Origin: Periweissella cryptocerci
GTDB taxonomy: Bacteria > Bacillota > Bacilli > Lactobacillales > Lactobacillaceae
Reading direction: 5' to 3'
Length of the DNA stretch: 64,000 bases
Assembly (NCBI RefSeq): GCF_004358325.1
Contig: NZ_CP037940.1
Coordinates: forward strand, 2,542,001-2,606,000
Positions 26,597 through 34,783 of this stretch are shown here, piece by piece. The stretch's first letter is position 1, and each line of letters opens with the position of its first letter. Position numbers and translations under genes: made by a program. The notes beneath the pieces were generated by a model. It did no database searches and was not told the origin of the DNA. It worked only from the letters and a program-made list of their open reading frames with translations.

Positions 26597-28087
26597 ATGG
26601 ACAAGAAAAAAATCGGTCTCTTGGCCTTAACCATGATGATGTTTACCACCATCTTCGGTTTTGCCAACGGGCCAGTCGCCTTCTTACAAATGGGCTTCGC
26701 CAGTATTATCTGGTATATCATTGGGGCGTTGTTATATTTCTTACCAACTTCAATGATGTATGCAGAATTTGGGGCGACGTATAAAGAATCAAAGGGTGGT
26801 CTGTACAGCTGGATGGAACACGCTTTGGGCGTTCGGATGGCTTTCATTGCAACCTTTATTGGATTGGCTTCATGGATTGTTTGGATGATTGGGGTGGCAG
26901 CTAAGGTCTGGATTCCCCTGTCAACTTTGGTTTTTGGTCACGATACAACCCAAACTTGGTCAATTTTGGGCATGAATTCAACCCAAACAGTGGGTGTACT
27001 TGGTGTATTATTCGTTTTAGTAATTACATTCTTCGTTAACCGTGGGGTTCAAGCGATTGCAAAAATTTCATCAATTGGTGGAATGGCCGTAATGGCGTTG
27101 AACGTAATTTTCTTAGTTTCATCAATTATTATTTTAGTGGCACACGGTGGTCACTTCGCGGAACCAATTCACGGTTTGGCAACCTTTACAACTCCTGCTA
27201 ACACTAGCTTTCAATCACCATTGGCAATGATGTCATTTGCCTTGTATGCAGTCTTTGCATATGGTGGTTTGGAACAAATGGGTGGGATTATGGAATCAGT
27301 TGATAAAGCTGAAAAGACTTATCCTAAAGCCGCAACCATTGCGACGGTCGTAATTGGTTTGGGTTATGCGTTATCAATCTTATTGTGGGGTGTCTCAACT
27401 AGTTGGGCACACTTGCACGGTATGGGTAATGCCGCAAATTTGGGTAATATCACATATGTTTTGATGAATAACCTTGGAGTTGAACTTGGTGGGGCATTTG
27501 GCCTGAGCCATGCCGCTGCCTTGGGCCTCGGGAGTGCCTTTGCTCGTTTTGCTGGGATTTCAATGTTCTTAGCTTACTTAGGTTCATTCTTCTTTATGAC
27601 TTATGCACCAATCAAGTCATTTATCTTAGGAACACCACGCGAACTCTGGCCTAGTCGGATGGTTAAGCTTAATAAAGCTGAAGTGCCATCATTCTCAATC
27701 TGGATTCAAGCAACCGTCGTGTCAATCTTTATCATTGCGGTTTCATTTGGTGGGGATAGTGCCTCAACGCTGTATCAAGTCTTGACTAACATGGGAAATG
27801 TTTCATCAACCTTGCCATATGTATTCTTGGTAATTGCCTTCCCAATGTTCAAGCGCTTGAAAAATGTTGACCGCCCATTTGTTGCATATAAGAGCATGGC
27901 GGTAACTTACGTTGTTTCAACAGTGGTAGCAATTCTGTTGGTTGTTTCAATTGCATTTACAGTTGCGCAACCAATTATTGCTAAAGATTACTTCGGAGCC
28001 TTCTGGACAGTTATCGGTCCAGTATTCTTCGGAATTGTTGCCTGGGCATTCTATGCACACGGTGAGAAAAAACAAAAGCAAAATTAA
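26597..28087 (+). CDS. YjeM-like amino acid permease
   Basis: APC-superfamily transporter of 496 residues with about twelve membrane helices. The opening (LALTMMMFTTIFGFANGPVA) and the GGLYSWMEHALGVRMAF segment resemble the YjeM branch of the glutamate/GABA antiporter family. The substrate is unknown; no decarboxylase gene is adjacent, so an acid-resistance antiporter is not indicated. ATG 26597 follows TGAGGAG. It is a single gene with its own terminator, and repeat R3 begins at the terminator's T-run. Confidence 0.82.
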   Translation: MDKKKIGLLALTMMMFTTIFGFANGPVAFLQMGFASIIWYIIGALLYFLPTSMMYAEFGATYKESKGGLYSWMEHALGVRMAFIATFIGLASWIVWMIGVAAKVWIPLSTLVFGHDTTQTWSILGMNSTQTVGVLGVLFVLVITFFVNRGVQAIAKISSIGGMAVMALNVIFLVSSIIILVAHGGHFAEPIHGLATFTTPANTSFQSPLAMMSFALYAVFAYGGLEQMGGIMESVDKAEKTYPKAATIATVVIGLGYALSILLWGVSTSWAHLHGMGNAANLGNITYVLMNNLGVELGGAFGLSHAAALGLGSAFARFAGISMFLAYLGSFFFMTYAPIKSFILGTPRELWPSRMVKLNKAEVPSFSIWIQATVVSIFIIAVSFGGDSASTLYQVLTNMGNVSSTLPYVFLVIAFPMFKRLKNVDRPFVAYKSMAVTYVVSTVVAILLVVSIAFTVAQPIIAKDYFGAFWTVIGPVFFGIVAWAFYAHGEKKQKQN

Positions 28088-28117
28088 AGCGATTCAATTA
28101 TAAATATAGTTTCATAG

Positions 28118-28162
28118 CAAAACACGGTTTTATCTTATTTCAAGGTAAAATCGTGTTTTTTT
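28118..28162 (+). terminator. Terminator after permease
   Basis: AACACGGTTTTATC and GGTAAAATCGTGTT pair, followed by T7. Confidence 0.88.
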
Positions 28163-28375
28163 GCTCTATTTCGTCTGACGTGGAAATGAATAAGATTGGC
28201 AACTCCGTTAGTTAGGAATAATGCTCAAACAACCGAAAAATAGTTACAAACCACAAACCACAAACCACAAACCGCAGTAGCATGGGAAAAACAACGCTGA
28301 GAATCAATAGAATCGCAGTAATTCGATGATTGAAAAGTACAGATACGACAATCCTGCGCTAAAATAAATAGAACC
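28163..28375. repeat. Intergenic repeat copy R3 (no core)
   Basis: The left end CTCTATTTCGTCTGACGTGG and the right end CTGCGCTAAAATAAATAGAA (then CC) match the R1/R2 arms. The arms join directly at ACTCCGTTAGTTAG, with no core. The right arm carries four tandem copies of the 7-mer ACAAACC (about 28230-28258) where R2 and R6 have a single CCACAGGCC-like segment. Confidence 0.8.
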
Positions 28376-28564
28376 AGGTCACCTACAAGATAGGTCAGTA
28401 GATCACGAGGAGCATTTTGTTCAGCGCTATTTTTGTTTCTAAGTACAGAATGTGATAAAGTCATTATAATTAAGAAGGTAGATACATTCGTTGATTACTT
28501 GCTTTATGTATATAGCAATATATTGAAATGGTACAACAAAACAACTAGGGGAAAGGTGCAAGTG

Positions 28565-30364
28565 ATGAAACAGCACAAATGTGGGATTGTAGTAATTGTG
28601 TTCTTGTTGGCACTGGTGTGGTGGCAACCGAGCATTCACGCTGATGGTGAGTACAGCATTAACCGCCTAAAGGAAAATGTTCAAATTCATCCTGATGGCT
28701 CAGCCACCGTGCACTATCAGATTCGTTATGAATTCGCTGATGATATGCATGGGGTTTATGTGACACAAGCAACTGATAAGGGCGTTGATTTTGCTGAATG
28801 GACACAAGCAAGTATCAATGGCAAGCGCCAGGGGAAGTATCATGGTGGTAGTGCTGGTATGCAAATTGTTAATAGCAATAACGCAAAACAGCTCCGAATC
28901 TACTATCCAATTGCCGCAGACGACACCTTAAATGCGCAGTGGACTTATAAGCTTAATAATGTTGTCACCCGCTATCACGATGTGGCTGAAATTAATTGGC
29001 AGATTATTGGTGGACAATGGGCGGTTCCGTTGAAAAATGTTGATATTACTGTGAAACTACCCAAAGGTAAGCAGCAACATTTTGCGTATTGGACCCATAG
29101 CTTGAACACGGCCAAATTTACGGGTGATGCGAAAGCTGGGGTTTATCATTATACCGCAGCATCAGTGGCGGCAAATACACCAGTTGAATTGCATACGTAT
29201 TTTGATGAAAGTACGGTTCCACAAGTGCCTAAAACTGCAGGGAATGGACAAGCAAAAATTATTGCACAAGAAGAACAAATCGCAGCACGTTTGCAACGTG
29301 CTAAACAACTACGGCTATGGATTCAAGTTGGTTTGGTGAGTTTAATGTTAATTGGCGCATTTTTGATTTATCGTGCAAAACGATTTTATGCTCATGCTAA
29401 AGCCAAAGCTGGATTGGTAATTACTGGTATTAATAATTATGAGTTGCCAAGTGAAAATGCACCGGCAGTTGTGCTAGCACAGCTAAACGGAAAACACTTT
29501 AGCTTAGATAAAGCTTTTAGCGCAACCATTATGGATTTATTGGCGCGCCATTACTATCGGTTGACAGACCAAACCAATTGGTCACAAAAACATTTTGAAT
29601 TGACGCTGATTAAGAATGATGGGTTGACGTCATTTGAAAAAACGGTGACATTAATTTTATTTGGTAATACTGAAATTGGTGCCAAAGTTGATACGCGAAC
29701 ATTTAAGAAAACTGATAGTCGGGTAGTTAAACGACTGAGCGTGTATAAAGAAAAATTCAATAAAGACATCGAGAATGCAGCCCTACCAGTTTGGCTTCGC
29801 GATGAACGCGGTAATGTTAAATTTAAGTTGGCGTATCTGTTGGGATTGTTTAGCTTGATTGTATTGGTCGGGAGCCAGATTGCAATGTTAGTTGGATCGC
29901 CATACGTGGAATTTTATCCTTGGTTGGGCGTAGTTTTACTCGTAGCTAGCTTAGGCATATTGTTTGGAGTACTAGACTATCGCAAAATGGGGACAATCTA
30001 TACGCCAACAGGGTGGTCTGAAGCACAAGCATGGAAAAATTTTGGCCAAATGTTACGTGAAGTCGGGCAGTTTGATTTGAAAAAAGTACCAGACGTTACC
30101 TTGTGGGATCGCTACCTCGCATATGCCGTTGTATTGAACGCAGCGGATAATGTTGCGAAAGCATTGCAACAATACCATGCCGATGATGCGAACTACACAG
30201 ATGACTTTATTCCGACATACTTAGCGTACAATTTATTTAGTGTGTCTCTAATGAGTGACATGACAGGTTTGGACAGTGCTAATGCGCCAAAGGAATCAGC
30301 TGGTTTTGGTGTCAGCGGTGGCTCGGGTGGTTTTGGTGGTGGCTCAGGTGGTGGTGCATTTTAA
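28565..30364 (+). CDS. DUF2207 membrane protein
   Basis: Predicted membrane protein of 599 residues. A signal peptide (about 1-24, ending near IHADG) leads into an extracytoplasmic DUF2207 beta domain. A membrane helix follows (about 250-268), then a cytoplasmic region and two more helices (about 420-470). A glycine/serine-rich tail (GGSGGFGGGSGGG) ends the protein, as is usual in this family. Function is unknown. The true start is ATG 28565 after AGGGGAAAGG; an in-frame upstream extension lacks a ribosome site and contains no signal peptide. A single gene. Confidence 0.85.
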   Translation: MKQHKCGIVVIVFLLALVWWQPSIHADGEYSINRLKENVQIHPDGSATVHYQIRYEFADDMHGVYVTQATDKGVDFAEWTQASINGKRQGKYHGGSAGMQIVNSNNAKQLRIYYPIAADDTLNAQWTYKLNNVVTRYHDVAEINWQIIGGQWAVPLKNVDITVKLPKGKQQHFAYWTHSLNTAKFTGDAKAGVYHYTAASVAANTPVELHTYFDESTVPQVPKTAGNGQAKIIAQEEQIAARLQRAKQLRLWIQVGLVSLMLIGAFLIYRAKRFYAHAKAKAGLVITGINNYELPSENAPAVVLAQLNGKHFSLDKAFSATIMDLLARHYYRLTDQTNWSQKHFELTLIKNDGLTSFEKTVTLILFGNTEIGAKVDTRTFKKTDSRVVKRLSVYKEKFNKDIENAALPVWLRDERGNVKFKLAYLLGLFSLIVLVGSQIAMLVGSPYVEFYPWLGVVLLVASLGILFGVLDYRKMGTIYTPTGWSEAQAWKNFGQMLREVGQFDLKKVPDVTLWDRYLAYAVVLNAADNVAKALQQYHADDANYTDDFIPTYLAYNLFSVSLMSDMTGLDSANAPKESAGFGVSGGSGGFGGGSGGGAF

Positions 30365-30481
30365 TGTGACCATCGTAGTGCAAAACGTACCTATGCTCGT
30401 AAAAAAACATAAAAACTTGCTAACTTATTAGCAGTGGGCTACACTAAATAGTAGAAAATATCTGAAGAAGAGGTAAGTATA

Positions 30482-30925
30482 ATGAGTATTTTGGCACAAT
30501 TAACCGACGACATGAAAGCAGCCATGAAGGCTAAGGACAAGGCAACTTTATCAACGGTCCGGATGTTGAAGTCTGCTTTACAAAACGAACAAATCAAGGA
30601 AGGCCACGATTTGTCTGATGAAGAAGAATTAACGATTCTTTCACGCGAAATGAAGCAACGTAAGGATTCAATGGCCGAATTTAAGGAAGCTGGTCGTATG
30701 GACTTAGTTGAACCTTTGGAAGCTGAAATCTTGGTTGTTGCTAAGTACTTGCCAGCCCAAATGTCAGAAGCTGAAGTTAAGCAAATTGTTGCTGATACAA
30801 TTGCAGAAGTTGGCGCAACTTCAAAAGCTGATTTTGGTAAAGTGATGGGTGCTTTGATGCCTAAAGTTAAGGGTAAAGCTGATGGTAAGTTAGTTAACGA
30901 AACTGTTAAAGCATTGCTCGCATAA
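30482..30925 (+). CDS. YqeY/GatB-tail domain protein
   Basis: YqeY-family protein of 147 residues, all helical, related to the tail domain of amidotransferase subunit GatB. It probably binds tRNA or the ribosome; the role is not established. The MKAAMKAKDKATLSTVRMLKSAL opening is diagnostic. ATG 30482 follows AGAGGT. Codon use is of the highly expressed type. In many Firmicutes rpsU is adjacent; here it is absent. Confidence 0.9.
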   Translation: MSILAQLTDDMKAAMKAKDKATLSTVRMLKSALQNEQIKEGHDLSDEEELTILSREMKQRKDSMAEFKEAGRMDLVEPLEAEILVVAKYLPAQMSEAEVKQIVADTIAEVGATSKADFGKVMGALMPKVKGKADGKLVNETVKALLA

Positions 30926-30944
30926 TTTATTTGTAAAACATTTC

Positions 30945-30983
30945 AAGTCCGAGGGGTTATTACTACCCAGCGGGCTTTTTTTT
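30945..30983 (+). terminator. Terminator after yqeY-like gene
   Basis: AAGTCCGAGGGG pairs with CCCAGCGGGCTT, followed by T8. Confidence 0.88.
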
Positions 30984-31045
30984 GTTATATAATAAACATA
31001 GTATTAAGTTATTATGTCGTGGCAGTTAGAATGCGAGGTAAACGG

Positions 31046-31177
31046 ATGATCAACAAATCAGGCGATACATCAGAGCAGAATTGCATTAACATGGAAGTTC
31101 AAGTTCGGACGCAGGCCGGATTAGAGTCATTTGATTGGGAAACTGATATTACTGAAGTTTTCCGCGATTTAGCGTAA
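31046..31177 (+). CDS. Small acidic protein, 43 residues
   Basis: Short ORF between two terminators, with a TATAAT -10 (near 30988-30993), a GAGGT ribosome site and an ATG at 31046. The product is 43 residues, acidic, and ends SFDWETDITEVFRDLA. There is no membrane segment or cysteine pair. The dedicated promoter, ribosome site and terminator (31181-31216) suggest a real small gene. I do not recognise the family. Confidence 0.55.
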   Translation: MINKSGDTSEQNCINMEVQVRTQAGLESFDWETDITEVFRDLA

Positions 31178-31180
31178 TTA

Positions 31181-31216
31181 CCGCATTGAAGCCGTGTCCT
31201 CGTGATGCGGCTTTTT
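31181..31216 (+). terminator. Terminator after 43-residue ORF
   Basis: CCGCAT/ATGCGG or the overlapping AAGCCG/CGGCTT forms the stem, followed by T5. Confidence 0.75.
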
Positions 31217-31383
31217 CTAATGGCGTTAATTTGTGCCGAGTGGATTGCTGATTATCTGCGTAGAATTGCAATAATGCGAATATTTTTTGCGTTACAGGGG
31301 CTAGTAGGTCGAAATTTCGGCTAAATTCGGGTACAATATAGTGAAGTATTAATAATCAAAACAATCAAAAAGGGGTTAATTAT

Positions 31384-32286
31384 TTGGCAACAGGACAGAT
31401 TCGACAATCACTAGCAGGATATTATGACGTTGTAACTGAAGATGGTGAAAAATACCGAACACGAGCCCGCGGAAATTTCCGGGATCGCGGAATTAAGCCA
31501 CTGGTTGGTGACATCGTAGATTTTGACGTGAGTGATCACGATGAAGGTTACATTTTAGCGGTTCATGATCGCAAAAATAGCCTTGTGCGTCCACCAGTTG
31601 CGAATATTGACACCGCAATTGTAGTTACAGCGGCTGCAGAACCCGATTTTGCAGATAACTTATTAGACCGACAATTGGTAGCAATTGAAGAATTTAATAT
31701 TCAACCAATTATTTATTTTACGAAGACTGATTTGTTATCACCGGAAAAACTCGCACATTTGCGCGAAGTTGGCGCCGGCTATACGAAAATTGGTTACCCA
31801 ACTTACGTGCCTGATGATGCCTTTGCACCAGCAGGATTAGCGCAATTACAGGCGGAATTCACTGGCCGATTATCGGTCTTTATGGGACAAACAGGTGCGG
31901 GTAAAAGTACGTTGTTAAACCACATTTTGCCCGAATTAGCGTTAGAAACCGGTGAGATTTCGCAAGCTCTTAGTCGTGGGAAACACACAACACGGATGGT
32001 GGGCTTGCATGAAATCAATGGTGGCCTTGTCGCTGACACACCTGGATTCTCTTCATACGCGGTGTTTAACATGGAAGCTAATGAATTGACCCAGTACTTC
32101 CCAGAGTTTGATGAAGCGAGTCGTAATTGTCGTTTCCGCGGGTGTGTGCACATCAATGAGCCAGGCTGTGCGGTTAAGGCTGGTGTTGAGGCGGGTGAAT
32201 TTATGCAATCACGCTATACCAACTATCTTGCTTTTTATGATTTGATTATTAACCAAAAACCAGATTACCGGAAAAAGAAAAAATAA
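31384..32286 (+). CDS. rsgA: RsgA, 30S-assembly GTPase
   Basis: Circularly permuted GTPase of 300 residues that checks late 30S assembly. An OB fold leads, then G4-like YFTKTDLL, the P-loop GQTGAGKST (about 168-176) and DTPGFSSY. The C-terminal zinc site is CRFRGCVHINEPGC. The start is TTG 31384 after AAGGGG; no other start aligns with the family N-terminus. It leads rsgA-rpe-thiN, a conserved Firmicute cluster; the prpC-prkC genes often found upstream are absent. Confidence 0.95.
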   Translation: MATGQIRQSLAGYYDVVTEDGEKYRTRARGNFRDRGIKPLVGDIVDFDVSDHDEGYILAVHDRKNSLVRPPVANIDTAIVVTAAAEPDFADNLLDRQLVAIEEFNIQPIIYFTKTDLLSPEKLAHLREVGAGYTKIGYPTYVPDDAFAPAGLAQLQAEFTGRLSVFMGQTGAGKSTLLNHILPELALETGEISQALSRGKHTTRMVGLHEINGGLVADTPGFSSYAVFNMEANELTQYFPEFDEASRNCRFRGCVHINEPGCAVKAGVEAGEFMQSRYTNYLAFYDLIINQKPDYRKKKK

Positions 32287-32301
32287 GGAGTGTTTTATCT
32301 T

Positions 32302-32958
32302 ATGTCTATCAAAGTAGCACCATCAATTTTATCTGCTGATTACGTAAACTTGCAACGCGATGTTGAATTGGTTGAAAAGGCCGGCGCCGAATACTTGCAC
32401 ATCGATGTTATGGATGGTTTATTTGTACCATCAATCTCATATGGTGCCGGTTGGGTTAAAGCCCTTAAGCCAGTTACTAACATGGTATTAGACGTCCACT
32501 TGATGGTTCAAAACCCAGAACGTTACGTTGATGAATTTGCAGATGCTGGTGCCGATATCATCGGTGTCCACTATGAAGCAACTCCACACATCCACCGTGC
32601 TTTACAAATGATCAACAACAAGGGTGTGAAAGCTGAAGTGGTTATCAACCCTGGTACTTCTGTTGATTTAATCAAGCCTATTTTACACATGGTTGGCCAA
32701 GTATTGGTTATGACGGTTAACCCTGGTTTTGGTGGCCAAAAGTTCTTGCCAGAAACTGTGGCTAAGATTCAACAATTAAACGATTTGAAAGCTGAACTCG
32801 GTTTAGATTACGATATCGAAATTGATGGTGGTGTTAACAACGAAACTGTTAAAGCTGCTTACAAGGCTGGTGCAACGGTTGCGGTTGCAGGTTCATACCT
32901 TTACGACAAGGTTGACCCTGCTGCTAAGGTTGCTGCGCTCAAAGACGCAACTAACTAA
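32302..32958 (+). CDS. rpe: Ribulose-phosphate 3-epimerase
   Basis: TIM-barrel enzyme interconverting ribulose 5-phosphate and xylulose 5-phosphate, 218 residues. In a heterofermenter this feeds phosphoketolase and so sits on the main sugar route. Motifs: KVAPSILSADY, HIDVMDG, VMTVNPGFGGQKF and the phosphate site VAGSYLY. ATG 32302 is chosen; the in-frame GTG at 32290 overlaps the AAGGAG itself. Strong codon bias fits high expression. A TGGAAC/GTTCCA hairpin (32975-32993) lies just after the stop. Confidence 0.96.
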   Translation: MSIKVAPSILSADYVNLQRDVELVEKAGAEYLHIDVMDGLFVPSISYGAGWVKALKPVTNMVLDVHLMVQNPERYVDEFADAGADIIGVHYEATPHIHRALQMINNKGVKAEVVINPGTSVDLIKPILHMVGQVLVMTVNPGFGGQKFLPETVAKIQQLNDLKAELGLDYDIEIDGGVNNETVKAAYKAGATVAVAGSYLYDKVDPAAKVAALKDATN

Positions 32959-32973
32959 TGAAAGGAAGGGGGT

Positions 32974-33672
32974 TTGGAACGAGTTATGTTCCAGCCTCTT
33001 TTTGATAATATGAAAAAATTAAATATTCTGGTTGGTGGTCCGGTTGATCAATGGCCCAGTGAATTAACCGCTGGTGCCGTGGTTGGCGAGTGGATTGGGG
33101 TTGATCGTGGCGCGTTTCGTTTACTAAAGTTAGGGATTACGCCCAAGGTAGCTGTTGGTGATTTTGATTCGCTTTCTGAGACTGAACGCGAATGGCTAAC
33201 AACCCAAGTTCAAGATATTCGACGAGTTAAACCAGAAAAAGATGAAACTGATTTAGAATTAGCACTAACGATTGCTCAAAATGAATATCAGGCGGATGAA
33301 ATTGTCATTTATGGCGCAACTGGTGGTCGCATTGATCATTTACTTTCGAATATTTGGATTTTTTCACAACCGCGTTTTCAACAATTCATCGGTAAAGTTA
33401 ATTTAGTGGACCGTGGCAATAGTATTCGGTTTTATGCACCAGGAAATCATACAATTGTTAAAGAAGCCGATAAAAAGTATTTAGGCTTTATTAATTTGAC
33501 GGCGGTGGAGCATTTAGATTTGGCGGATGAACGCTATGAATTGCATGATTGGAGTAGTCCAACACCGTACTCATGGTCTTCCAACGAATTCAAAGGCACG
33601 GTTAATCATTTTAGTTTTACTCAAGGTATTGTGATGGTAATTCAATCGAAGGACACCCAATATGGTAATTAA
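32974..33672 (+). CDS. Thiamine pyrophosphokinase
   Basis: Converts thiamine to thiamine diphosphate, about 220-232 residues. The NILVGGPVDQWP opening, GVDRGAFRLLKLG, the AVGDFDSLS motif and the PEKDETDLELAL motif are those of the ThiN family. Thiamine diphosphate is the phosphoketolase cofactor. The start is unclear: TTG 32974 has AAAGGA at 7 bases, ATG 32986 lies 14 bases from the purine run, and ATG 33010 matches homologue length but has no ribosome site. Third gene of the rsgA cluster. Confidence 0.9.
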   Translation: MERVMFQPLFDNMKKLNILVGGPVDQWPSELTAGAVVGEWIGVDRGAFRLLKLGITPKVAVGDFDSLSETEREWLTTQVQDIRRVKPEKDETDLELALTIAQNEYQADEIVIYGATGGRIDHLLSNIWIFSQPRFQQFIGKVNLVDRGNSIRFYAPGNHTIVKEADKKYLGFINLTAVEHLDLADERYELHDWSSPTPYSWSSNEFKGTVNHFSFTQGIVMVIQSKDTQYGN

Positions 33673-33778
33673 AAATACGCGGGTTAACTTTTGACGCGGG
33701 CACGCGATTGAAATGTAGATATAACTGCGTCAAAATAATTGCGGGAATTTCTAATGCTAAAAAAGGCACGCAACGTGG

Positions 33779-33870
33779 TATAATCATTGATGCAGTGCAG
33801 TTTTATGCACCAGTCGTATCGCTAGTGGCAAAAAAATTAGCTGTAAAGTCATTTTACTTTACACTTTTTT
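33779..33870 (+). ncRNA. Candidate small RNA between thiN and rpmB
   Basis: A GTGG-TATAAT -10 (33779-33784) is followed about 60 bases later by a perfect terminator: TGTAAAGT (33842-33849) and ACTTTACA (33856-33863) with T6. The transcript of roughly 80 bases contains a GTGCA-GTTTTA-TGCAC hairpin and no credible ORF. The -35 is poor, so the terminator may instead just end thiN read-through. Confidence 0.4.
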
Positions 33871-33871
33871 A

Positions 33872-33900
33872 TTGCATTGTTGGCGTACGTCTGATAATAT
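33872..33900 (+). promoter_or_regulatory. rpmB promoter
   Basis: TTGCAT, 17 bases, TAATAT, about 70 bases before rpmB and directly after the terminator. Confidence 0.7.
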
Positions 33901-33969
33901 AATCGAGTAATGAAATTTAATTAAACGTGAATTTCTGAAATCGATAGTTAGACAGGAGGGTTATTCAAC

Positions 33970-34170
33970 ATGGCAACAGATGCAATTACTGGTAAGCACA
34001 CTCGCTTCGGTAACCAACGCTCACACGCCCTTAACTCAAGTCGTCGTAGCTGGAAGCCAAACTTGCAAAAGGTTACTGTCCGTATCAACGGTTCAGCACC
34101 TCAACGAGTTTATCTTGCTGCTCGCACTTTGAAGGCAGGCTTGAAGAACGGTTCAATCGAACGTGTTTAA
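33970..34170 (+). CDS. rpmB: Ribosomal protein L28
   Basis: Large-subunit protein L28, 66 residues. [15 protein letters not shown] is typical. It lacks the CxxC zinc ribbon, so it is the zinc-independent form. ATG 33970 follows GGAGGG. A monocistronic unit with its own promoter and terminator, divergent from nothing and followed by asp23-fakA, as in most Firmicutes except that the usual neighbours are co-directional here. Confidence 0.97.
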   Translation: MATDAITGKHTRFGNQRSHALNSSRRSWKPNLQKVTVRINGSAPQRVYLAARTLKAGLKNGSIERV

Positions 34171-34185
34171 GCATTAACAAACAGG

Positions 34186-34212
34186 AAGTCACCGTTCGCG
34201 GTGGCTTTTTTG
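34186..34212 (+). terminator. rpmB terminator
   Basis: GTCACCG-TTCG-CGGTGGC followed by T6. Confidence 0.9.
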
Positions 34213-34282
34213 TTTCAATCGATATCATAAATGACTAGAAGTCACGAAAGTGTGATTGGGAGTTAGTCGAATTGCTTGTTTT

Positions 34283-34372
34283 ATGGTAAAATTACCATAT
34301 TCATGCATTTAATAGATAAAATAACCCTAGTCAAAATTTTAAGATAGTGATATTTTATGATGTTACTAGGGT
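34283..34372 (+). promoter_or_regulatory. asp23-fakA promoter region with two inverted repeats
   Basis: ATGGTA-AAAT-TACCAT (34283-34298) is a perfect palindrome overlapping an extended -10 (TGGTAAAAT). Downstream, ACCCTAGT (34324-34331) and ACTAGGGT (34365-34372) form a leader hairpin ending just before the GAGGAGG of the first gene. The palindrome could be an operator; the regulator is unknown. Confidence 0.45.
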
Positions 34373-34389
34373 GCTGAGGAGGATTTCTG

Positions 34390-34752
34390 ATGGCTGTTAA
34401 AATCAAATCACAACATGGGACAATTGATATCAACAATGATGTTATTGCAACGGTTGTTGGTGGTTCTGCCACTGAACAATACGGCGTAGTTGGTATGGCT
34501 TCAAAAAGTGCCTTGCGTGATGGTTTCAATCAAATTTTGAACCGCGAAAATTACACAAAGGGTGTTGTTGTTCGTCAAGAAGCGAATGGGATTTCTGTCG
34601 ATGTTTACATTGTTGTAGGCTACGGCACGAAAATTTCTGAAGTATCAAAGAGTGTGCAATCTAAGGTTAAATACAACCTAGATGCAATGCTTGGTGTTGA
34701 TGCGAACGAAGTAAATGTGATTGTACAAGGTGTGCGAGTATTAGCTGACTAA
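34390..34752 (+). CDS. Asp23/Gls24 family protein (YloU-like)
   Basis: Asp23-family envelope-stress protein of 120 residues. A strand-helix core with VIATVVGGSATEQYGVVGMASKS and DAMLGVDANEVNVIVQGV is typical of YloU. No membrane segment. It lies 31 bases before fakA and this pairing is nearly universal in Firmicutes, suggesting a link to lipid or envelope homeostasis. ATG 34390 follows GAGGAGG. Confidence 0.9.
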   Translation: MAVKIKSQHGTIDINNDVIATVVGGSATEQYGVVGMASKSALRDGFNQILNRENYTKGVVVRQEANGISVDVYIVVGYGTKISEVSKSVQSKVKYNLDAMLGVDANEVNVIVQGVRVLAD

Positions 34753-34783
34753 TATTCGTTTACCCTCTAGGAGGATAAGAGAA

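Noticed and set aside
28433..28564. N-terminal extension of the DUF2207 protein.
   Set aside because: No ribosome site, and the signal peptide begins at ATG 28565.
33708..33902. 64-codon ORF between thiN and rpmB.
   Set aside because: It runs through a terminator and the rpmB promoter and has no ribosome site.
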